From: Pseudomonas oryzihabitans | Lineage (GTDB): Bacteria > Pseudomonadota > Gammaproteobacteria > Pseudomonadales > Pseudomonadaceae | Length of the DNA stretch: 64,000 nt | Direction of reading: 5' to 3' | NCBI RefSeq assembly: GCF_024652905.1 | Contig: NZ_CP102428.1 | Location: 570,501 to 634,500 of the forward strand | Shown: positions 57,908 through 64,000 of the stretch, piece after piece | Layout: each line of letters begins with the position of its first letter | How positions within the stretch are numbered: position 1 is the first letter of the stretch | Position numbers and translations under genes: made by a program | Notes under the pieces: model-generated | What the model saw: only the letters and a program-made list of their open reading frames with translations | The model's database searches: none | What the model was told of the DNA's origin: nothing

Positions 57908-59513
57908 GGGGTTGCTCCAGGATGTAAAGATCGAAGTCCAGCGGGCCGACGATGGTTTCGGCCATGCGAGGATCGATCAGGCCGGCGGCGACCTTGCGGA
58001 TGGTGTGCTGAATCTTGGTGATCCCGCCCATCTCCCGGACCCAGTAAGTTTTCGCCGCACTGGCTCCCTTCTCACGAAAGATCTGCATGAAGCGCTGGTT
58101 GGGCAGCAGCACTTCGGCGACGACGGTGCGAGAGGAGACGCCCAGATTGCGGCAGTGCATGCAGCCTGGACCCTGCAGCTTGACGCTTTTCGTATCCATG
58201 ACCCGCGTCAGTCGCTCGACCAGGGCCGCATTCAGCTGCTCGTGTTGGCTGGCCAGGGGCAGGGCGCAGTGACTGCACAGCACGGGTAGCAGCGACTGGT
58301 TGATGAGGCCTGACATGAGCGCGGGGTCTGTGACGAGGCTGGGATCAGCGCCCATGTCGATGAGGCGCTGCAGGCTCGCCACCGCGTTGTTGGTATGCAG
58401 GGTCGAGAAGACCAGGTGACCGGTCATGCCGCCGCGGAACGCTGCTTGGGCCGTGGCAAGGTCTCGCACCTCGCCGTACATGAGGATGTCCGGATCTAGG
58501 CGCATGGTGTTGGTGATGGCGCCGTCCCAGGTCTCGGCATGACCCAACGGCGACTGGTTGGCCTTGAGCGGATATTCGGGTGGATCCTCAACGGTGAGGA
58601 TGTGGCGAGTGCCCTCTGTTTCGCTATGCAGCGTATTGAGGGTGACCTGCAAGGTCTTCGACTTGCCGGAACCGGTTGGTCCAGTGATCAGAATGACGCC
58701 GTACGGGAGTCGACGCAGCCGATCGAGCAGGGCGATCTGTTCTGAGAGAAAGCCAAGCTCGTCCAAGGACTGTTTGGCTTTCTCGTCATAGAGCAGTCGC
58801 AGGACCATGAGGGGACCCCCCACCAGGGGGCGCGAGGCGACCCGCGCGCCGAACAGACCCAGTTGCGCCACAAAGTCGTGCTTGACCCGCGCATCCTGGC
58901 TGATCTCCGGCTGATAGTGCTCTTCGGCCACGTCGCACATAGAGTTATAGAGCGCCGAGCACAACTCGCGGCCAATGCGGCTCTGGATCTGACCGTACTC
59001 GGTCAGAAGACCATGGATACGAAAGAGGATGTGGGTGATCTCGCGGCCCACCACGAAGTGGACGTCGGAAGCGCCTCGAGCATGGGCCTCGCCCAGCAGT
59101 CGAATGACCTCCTGCTGACGTGAGGTTCCGTCTACGGAGATAGCCACGACACTGCGGGACGCCTCGACCTTGTACAGCGCCTGGATGTCACTCAGGGTGC
59201 TGGGTACGACTTGGTAATCCAGGTCCGCCCGGTCCAGCTGGCCCATGAATGCCATCACGAAGGGATCGCGCAAATGCTGACCCGAGACCAGCAGCTGTGC
59301 GCGATCGGTTTGGCGTAAGCCTTCCACCAAGGCCAGTAGCTGCCGAAGTTCTGGCTTAATCAAACCCCAGGGAGCGCCCTCGGCAGTCAAGACGTTGCGT
59401 GCCTGGAGGGGAACGAGCTCGTTAACCAGCTCACTTGCAAGGCGCTGGCCGATCGCCTTGGCCGAGTCATCCGGTTCATCCGCAGCGCTTTCAATGGAAA
59501 CGTTCGAGGTCAT
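57897..59513 (-). CDS. pilQ2: PilQ2 pilus assembly ATPase
   Basis: A 538-residue PilB/GspE-like ATPase. Walker A is GPTGSGKSKTLQ, the Asp box LTVEDPPEYP, Walker B DPDILMYGEVRDLATA, and the His box VFSTLHTNNA. A Cys4 metal motif (CSHC...CMHC) is near the C-terminus. It drives pilus extension. Confidence 0.94.
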   Translation of the reverse strand: MTSNVSIESAADEPDDSAKAIGQRLASELVNELVPLQARNVLTAEGAPWGLIKPELRQLLALVEGLRQTDRAQLLVSGQHLRDPFVMAFMGQLDRADLDYQVVPSTLSDIQALYKVEASRSVVAISVDGTSRQQEVIRLLGEAHARGASDVHFVVGREITHILFRIHGLLTEYGQIQSRIGRELCSALYNSMCDVAEEHYQPEISQDARVKHDFVAQLGLFGARVASRPLVGGPLMVLRLLYDEKAKQSLDELGFLSEQIALLDRLRRLPYGVILITGPTGSGKSKTLQVTLNTLHSETEGTRHILTVEDPPEYPLKANQSPLGHAETWDGAITNTMRLDPDILMYGEVRDLATAQAAFRGGMTGHLVFSTLHTNNAVASLQRLIDMGADPSLVTDPALMSGLINQSLLPVLCSHCALPLASQHEQLNAALVERLTRVMDTKSVKLQGPGCMHCRNLGVSSRTVVAEVLLPNQRFMQIFREKGASAAKTYWVREMGGITKIQHTIRKVAAGLIDPRMAETIVGPLDFDLYILEQPHDQ

Positions 59514-59528
59514 CAGCGGAACTCCAGG

Positions 59529-60173
59529 TCAGAGACCACCAGGCGTAGCGCCCGGGAGGGCAATAGGCGTAGGTGCGGCTATAGGTGCGGGAGGCATGGG
59601 ATTCATCGGCGTGACAGTCATCGGCAGGACAGGCCCCTGACTTGCTGCCCCGCTGGCTACCGGATAGCTCGGCGCGCGGTTGGAGAAACCCAGAGGGAAA
59701 CGCTTCCCGCCGCGGCTGAGTACGACGCTGTCCAACGTCAGGCTGGCGACGTGGTAGCCACCGGGAAGGTCGGTTGACGTCAGGGAGGCATCGATCTCGA
59801 ATCCGCCGCTGTAGAGCAGGGTGGCGTGCAGTGCCTTACCGGAGCCGTATACCAGCTTCACTACCGGCAACTGCTCGACGGCATTCGCTGGATCGGCCGT
59901 CGTCATTCCACGATTGCCTTGGATGGGCAGGGTCTGTTGCGGGTAGCTGGGCTGAGGTACGGAGGTCGCCTGAACGCCACCGCCATTGATCTCGCGCAGC
60001 GCCTTGGCGCGCTCGCCCTGGGCTTTGAACAGGATCGTCTCGCTCTGTACCCGGGAAAGCTCACCTACGGTGATACCGTCTGGATCAGCCGACTTCGTCT
60101 CAGCGGCCAGCACAGGCCCGGCCAGCGTCAACATGAGGGCGCCGATTACGGCGAGGGGAAGGTCATTTGACAT
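59529..60173 (-). CDS. pilP: PilP-type pilus biogenesis protein
   Basis: A 214-residue periplasmic protein. An ATG start at 60173 gives a signal peptide (LAVIGALMLTLAGPVLAAE); a GTG at 60182 is an alternative. The helix GITVGELSRVQSETILFKAQGERAKALREI is typical of PilP of type IVB pili, followed by a beta-rich domain (VKLVYGSGKALHATLLYSGG) and a Pro-rich tail. The gene overlaps the pilO2 stop. Confidence 0.86.
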   Translation of the reverse strand: MSNDLPLAVIGALMLTLAGPVLAAETKSADPDGITVGELSRVQSETILFKAQGERAKALREINGGGVQATSVPQPSYPQQTLPIQGNRGMTTADPANAVEQLPVVKLVYGSGKALHATLLYSGGFEIDASLTSTDLPGGYHVASLTLDSVVLSRGGKRFPLGFSNRAPSYPVASGAASQGPVLPMTVTPMNPMPPAPIAAPTPIALPGATPGGL

Positions 60174-61497
60174 AGAGGTCACCAGTCACCGACCAGGCCA
60201 GCTGATCGCTCTGCAGAAGGGTCTTGATCTCGCGTAGCCGCAGGCCCTGGTCGGGCACGTCCTTGAGGACGATCGCCGGCGGCAGCGCCGTGTTGAAGGT
60301 CAGCTCGAAGTGCTTGTAGTCCGGCGGCGGCGGAGGGGGCGGTGCCGGCTGGCCGGGCAAGGCTTCCGGCGCTGGCACGACGACCGGGATTTCCTTGAGC
60401 GTTGGAGCCAGGCCCTGGCCATGCAGCCAAGAAGTCAGGTCGGCGAGCGCAGCAGCTTCTTGCAGCAGCTCATCGTCGCCAGCCAGCGGCGGCTCGAAAG
60501 TCAGTTTGAGCGCGCCGCCGTTACCTTCATCGAAAAAGGCCGGCTGATCGGCGAAGTGCCCGCGGGTAGCGGCAAGGAAACCTGAGGCGGTGCTGTTACC
60601 TTCACGTCTGTAGTTGGTGGACAGCAGTACGCCGTCGCATTGCGCCGACGTGAAGAGCCAACCGGCGATCGACAAAGGAAGTTGGTCGATGGCGCCGTTA
60701 CAGGTGGCAAGAAAGGCCGCCACCCCGGGGCGTCTGACCCAGGGATGTTCCAGGGCCTGCACGGGCAGTTGCTCACCGGAACGCTGACTCAGGGCTCTGA
60801 GTTCCTCTTGGCGAGCGGCCTCTGCAGCCTCGGCCGCGCGCCGCGCCAGCTCATGCTGGTGCGCTTTCCACTGGCCGTAGCCTGCGATGCCGCCAACGAC
60901 TACCAGACCGAGCAGAGCGACCTTGACCCATTCGCCTTTGCTCATGCCGAAGGCGAGCGGACGCAAGGCGTACTCGCGCTTGAGATTGCCAGGCTGCAAC
61001 AGCGCCTCGATGTCCAGCGGCTGACCGCCTAGCCCGAATTCCTCAGGCAGGAACATCGCGTCGAAGGTGATGGACCGACTCAGCAGTTGGGCTACGCGCT
61101 TTTGCACGTCCGCCACGGAGCCAACCAGGTCGGCGTTGGGAATGATCGCGCCATCCAAGACGGCGACCAGGGCGTAGCGTGGCTCATCGGGGGAGATCCG
61201 CCAGGCAGCAAGCCAAGAGTCACCCAGTTGACCGGCAAGGGTCGCCGCCAAGGAATACATGCCCTTCATGGCACCCGCGCTGCGTGCGACGAAGCCCGCC
61301 TGGATGACGTTACGGGCCCGGCGGATGGCGATGATGTCCATCTTATGCAGGCGGCCGTACTGCCGGGCCTCCTTCATGTAGCTGGTGGGACTGTCCAGCG
61401 GATGCCAGTCCAGACCTGACACGAAGCTTTTGCCGTGATAGGTCAGGATCTGCACGTTCTGCGCGGGGGCTGCCGGTGGGGTACCAGAGATAGCCAT
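60163..61497 (-). CDS. pilO2: PilO2 inner-membrane pilus protein
   Basis: A 444-residue protein with one central membrane helix (VKVALLGLVVVGGIAGYG, about 195-212). The cytoplasmic part holds GLDWHPLDSPTSYMKEARQYGRLHKMDIIAIR, as in PilO/TcpD-type proteins; the periplasmic part has a coiled coil after the helix and a Cys pair (FLATCNGA...SAQCDG). It links the motor platform to PilN2 and PilP. Confidence 0.9.
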   Translation of the reverse strand: MAISGTPPAAPAQNVQILTYHGKSFVSGLDWHPLDSPTSYMKEARQYGRLHKMDIIAIRRARNVIQAGFVARSAGAMKGMYSLAATLAGQLGDSWLAAWRISPDEPRYALVAVLDGAIIPNADLVGSVADVQKRVAQLLSRSITFDAMFLPEEFGLGGQPLDIEALLQPGNLKREYALRPLAFGMSKGEWVKVALLGLVVVGGIAGYGQWKAHQHELARRAAEAAEAARQEELRALSQRSGEQLPVQALEHPWVRRPGVAAFLATCNGAIDQLPLSIAGWLFTSAQCDGVLLSTNYRREGNSTASGFLAATRGHFADQPAFFDEGNGGALKLTFEPPLAGDDELLQEAAALADLTSWLHGQGLAPTLKEIPVVVPAPEALPGQPAPPPPPPPDYKHFELTFNTALPPAIVLKDVPDQGLRLREIKTLLQSDQLAWSVTGDLYVK

Positions 61498-61501
61498 GCG
61501 A

Positions 61502-63238
61502 TCAGCCCGTCACGATCGGCGTGATCAGCACCACCAGGACGCTATGACCCGAGGTCCGCGTGCGGCTGCCGCCGAGGCCGAAGAAGCCGGGGTCACCCAC
61601 GCCGGTCTTGGCCGCGTTTTCATTGAGCTCTTCGAACCCGGACAGGATCAGCGTCTGGCCGCTGCGCAGCTTGACCTTGGGCGACAGCGACTTGGCGTCG
61701 TAGTCCGGCAGCTGGACGCTGGAACCGTTACTGGTGAAGGTCTGGAAGGTCGGTTTGCTGCTCATGTTGATCGATACCATGAGCAGCATCTCGTCGTGAT
61801 CAAGTACGCGCGGCAGCAGCGTCATGTTGAAGCCGCTGGTGATGGTGCCGGGCGTGAGCGAGGTGCTGGAGCCAACCGACGCTGTTGACGTCGTCTGGCT
61901 GGAGGCTAGATAGCCCTGGACGTTACCGATCTGCAGCGGCGCCGGCTGCAGATTGAGGGTGGTGACAGAGGGCGAGCGGACGTTGGAGACTCGGCCCTGC
62001 TCGGCGAGGGCCTGGACGATGGCATTGGAGCCTGCCCAGGCCGAGTTAGCGGTATCGACGATGCCGACAGAGGCCGAGGTCGCGCTGGTACTGATGCCGG
62101 CGACAGTATTGGAGAGCGACAAGCCCCACTTGGCGTTGAGGGACTTGTAGACCGCAGCCCAATTGAGGCCGAGCTGGTCCGAATCGGTGAGCGTGACCTC
62201 GAACACCTTCACATTGAACAGCACTTGCTGCGTAATGCTGCGGTTGGTGCTGTTGAGATAGGCCTCGACCCGGGAGATGACCTCGGGGCGATCCGTGACG
62301 GTCAGGGTCCCGGTAGAAGGGGCCAGGTACATCCGCCCGGCCGGGGCAACGCTGAGCATCGCCTTCACGTTGTTCTGAATGTCCTGCAGGATCGAAGACT
62401 CCAGGGTCACCGTGGTGCTCTGGTTGCTGCCCGCGTCGCCTGACACACCGGAGCTGGTGCTCGATCCACCGGAGTTGCTGCCGCCGGTGCCGGCGGCGGT
62501 GGCCATTCCGGATTTCACGGTGCTGGCGATGACTTGCTTATCGCCAAACGACCAGACATCGAAGACGCGCGTCTCGAAGTAGCTGATTCGAACGGCGCGC
62601 TCGACGGGCGAATACCTCCAACCCAGGCCAAGGCGCGCGGTGACCTCATCGAGCAGGCCGGAGGCCTTGCCACTGTACTTGAGGCCGCTGACCTGGCTGC
62701 CGCCGGCCTGGCTTGTGAAGTCGGACGCCCGATACCCGGGACCGGCCGAGCCCGCCGCGGCGCCCATTGTCGCCGGGTTGGTGATGACACCTGCAGGCAA
62801 CAGGCCTGCCAGGCTATCCGGGCTGGGGTTTCCAATCGGCGCTGGGGCAGAGCCTGCCGACTGACCGCTCGGCGTTGCAGCGCTGGGGTTCAGTGCATCG
62901 GGCGAGACCAGCACGGCAATATCACACTGGCTGGTTATGTATTGAGCGATCTCGGTGATGCCGACGCTACCGGACGGACGATAGCTGAGCTCGCAATCCA
63001 GCGCGGAGGGCATGCCACGTTTGGCCACCACTGGTTGCGTGGAGACCCAGGGCTTGTCGCTGAACACCACGGTCTCGCGCTTGGGCTGTTGCTGCTGGTT
63101 ACGCAGCAGGGCAGCGTATTGGCTGGCCATGGCGGCGTCGTTCTCGGCGCGCTGGGCCGATTCGTCCACCCGCTGTACCGAGCAGCTGGCGAGCAGGAGC
63201 GCCGCCGCCAGGGCGCTCAGGCGAAGGGGGTGGGTCAT
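61502..63238 (-). CDS. pilN2: PilN2 outer-membrane secretin
   Basis: A 578-residue lipoprotein secretin. The signal has a lipobox (LLLASC). N-domain sequences (ISYFETRVFDVWSFGDKQVIAS) follow, then the secretin core VTQQVLFNVKVFEVTLTDSDQLGLNW, STNRSITQQ and RVSNVRSPSVTTLNLQPAPLQIG and the final SGFEELNENAAKTGVG...VVLITP. It forms the outer-membrane pore for the pilus. ATGA overlap with pilL2. Confidence 0.93.
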   Translation of the reverse strand: MTHPLRLSALAAALLLASCSVQRVDESAQRAENDAAMASQYAALLRNQQQQPKRETVVFSDKPWVSTQPVVAKRGMPSALDCELSYRPSGSVGITEIAQYITSQCDIAVLVSPDALNPSAATPSGQSAGSAPAPIGNPSPDSLAGLLPAGVITNPATMGAAAGSAGPGYRASDFTSQAGGSQVSGLKYSGKASGLLDEVTARLGLGWRYSPVERAVRISYFETRVFDVWSFGDKQVIASTVKSGMATAAGTGGSNSGGSSTSSGVSGDAGSNQSTTVTLESSILQDIQNNVKAMLSVAPAGRMYLAPSTGTLTVTDRPEVISRVEAYLNSTNRSITQQVLFNVKVFEVTLTDSDQLGLNWAAVYKSLNAKWGLSLSNTVAGISTSATSASVGIVDTANSAWAGSNAIVQALAEQGRVSNVRSPSVTTLNLQPAPLQIGNVQGYLASSQTTSTASVGSSTSLTPGTITSGFNMTLLPRVLDHDEMLLMVSINMSSKPTFQTFTSNGSSVQLPDYDAKSLSPKVKLRSGQTLILSGFEELNENAAKTGVGDPGFFGLGGSRTRTSGHSVLVVLITPIVTG

Positions 63239-64000
63239 GACTTCTTCCTCTCGGAAACATGAACGATGCGCTGGCTGGAGTTGCCATCGACGATGAAGGA
63301 GCGCCGAGCGCCGTCGTAGAGCGGGAAAACCTGGGCAACGGCTTCGGCGAAGGTGCCGCGGAAGTGCAGAGCGGCCTCGATGGGGTAGTCCAGGTCATCG
63401 GGCTCCCAGACCACCTGCCAACCCGCACGCTTGGCCCACGCCTCGACGGACTGACGCAGGGTGCTGCCAATGGGGGCATCCCAGGCCTGGGGCATGGCAG
63501 AGGCTGGCTCGGTCAGTCGGACCGAAGGCAGGGTGTAGGCGCCGGCCGCCGTTGCACCCACTGTGGGCAACAGCTTGGCTGGTGTGACGGCAGCGGTAGA
63601 AGCAGGCTTGGCAGGAGCCGAAGCCGAAGCCGCTACAGCAGCAGGTTTGGCAGAGGTGCCCTTCGCCAGGGAAGCGTTTGGAGATTGCCCGACATGCAAG
63701 GACTCTCCTTGCGCTTTGACCGGCGCGGATGTCAGCGCCGCGCCGGCGGGCATAGGCTTGACTGCCGGTGTGGCGGTTACGTTCGTGGCTGGCTTGGCCG
63801 GTTCGGTGTGAGTTTCCAGCGGCTTGGTAGCGGGCACGGTGGCTACAGTCACCACCGAGTTCGAGGCACTGGATACAGGCCTGGTGGCGGCCGTGGTCGG
63901 GGGAGCTGCTGGCGCAGCGGCGTATCGCTGACCTTCCGGCAATTGATAGCCCGGGCGGAGCACGAAGCACACCGACCGCACGACCTCGTCGACCTTGACC
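63235..64000 (-). CDS. pilL2: PilL2-type pilus protein (5' part outside window)
   Basis: 255 codons are present; the open frame continues past the right edge (KVDEVVRSVCFVLRPGYQL), so the GTG at 63981 is not the start. A long Ala/Pro/Thr-rich linker is followed by a C-terminal domain, GSTLRQSVEAWAKRAGWQVVWEPDDLDYPIEAALHFRGTFAEAVAQVF, of the TcpQ/PilL type that binds the secretin. First gene of the operon in PAPI-1. Confidence 0.88.
   Translation of the reverse strand, partial: VKVDEVVRSVCFVLRPGYQLPEGQRYAAAPAAPPTTAATRPVSSASNSVVTVATVPATKPLETHTEPAKPATNVTATPAVKPMPAGAALTSAPVKAQGESLHVGQSPNASLAKGTSAKPAAVAASASAPAKPASTAAVTPAKLLPTVGATAAGAYTLPSVRLTEPASAMPQAWDAPIGSTLRQSVEAWAKRAGWQVVWEPDDLDYPIEAALHFRGTFAEAVAQVFPLYDGARRSFIVDGNSSQRIVHVSERKKS

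Noticed and set aside
1-64000. tRNA, rRNA, integrase or att site
   Set aside because: None recognised on either strand; the ICE ends are outside the window.

Overview
The window is the interior of a large integrative and conjugative element (ICE) from a GC-rich gammaproteobacterium, most likely a Pseudomonas. Two signature modules of the PAPI-1/PFGI-1/pKLC102 ICE family are present. One is the PFGI/TOL-type conjugation cluster (RAQPRD protein, TIGR03745/03747/03758/03759/03765-like proteins and a TraD coupling ATPase). The other is the thin type IVB conjugative pilus operon pilL2-N2-O2-P-Q2-R2-S2-T2-V2-M2. No integrase, att site, tRNA, rRNA or CRISPR array is visible, so both ICE ends lie outside the window.

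Layout. (1) 1-9.8 kb, minus strand: conjugation genes, interrupted at 1.36-3.83 kb by a CoiA-like protein, a UvrD-like helicase and a small unknown. (2) 9.9-15.9 kb: accessory genes. These are three small unknowns, a LexA-controlled umuDC error-prone polymerase, an AT-rich two-gene Pycsar anti-phage system (membrane effector plus pyrimidine cyclase with an AGS-C sensor), a DUF6173-like protein and a serine recombinase. (3) 16,013-37,424: a 21.4-kb metal-resistance block. I read it as two nested passenger-carrying transposons of the ISNCY/IS1202 type. One carries cadR-cadA, czcRS-czcCBA and a PtrA-like gene; the other carries a PtrA-like gene and copABCDRS. Terminal repeats, 5- and 6-bp target duplications and a split transposase allow the order of events to be reconstructed, including an inversion. 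The block sits inside a small 39-codon ORF. (4) 37.6-51.2 kb, minus strand: the ICE maintenance/replication module. It holds a SNF2 helicase, a DNA methylase, DUF6927-like, DUF3275 and STY4534/DUF3577 proteins, several tiny unknown genes and topoisomerase III. (5) 51.3-53.2 kb: an O-acyltransferase cargo gene. (6) 53.4-64 kb: the conjugative pilus operon, running off the end within pilL.

The most unusual features are non-coding. In region 4, at least twelve genes are preceded by a GC-rich two-part hairpin (CCC...GGGG-loop-CCCC...GGG). In many of them a second stem then buries the Shine-Dalgarno sequence, and the topB start is buried in a 9-bp stem in the same way. Three of the transcription units (DUF3275, the small DUF1640-like gene and the 139-aa gene) also share a ~130-150-nt promoter-proximal element. 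Its three copies at 43.28, 46.91 and 48.04 kb keep at least four helices while changing the paired bases together. This looks like a structured regulatory RNA reused across the element.

Working together: the pilus makes mating contacts, TraD and the conjugation proteins deliver DNA, and topB/helicase/methylase/STY4534-like proteins maintain the excised form. The cargo (umuDC, Pycsar, cad/czc/cop) gives the host mutagenic repair, phage defence and Cd/Zn/Co/Cu resistance. Family names given here come from recognition of motifs and gene order, not from database searches.
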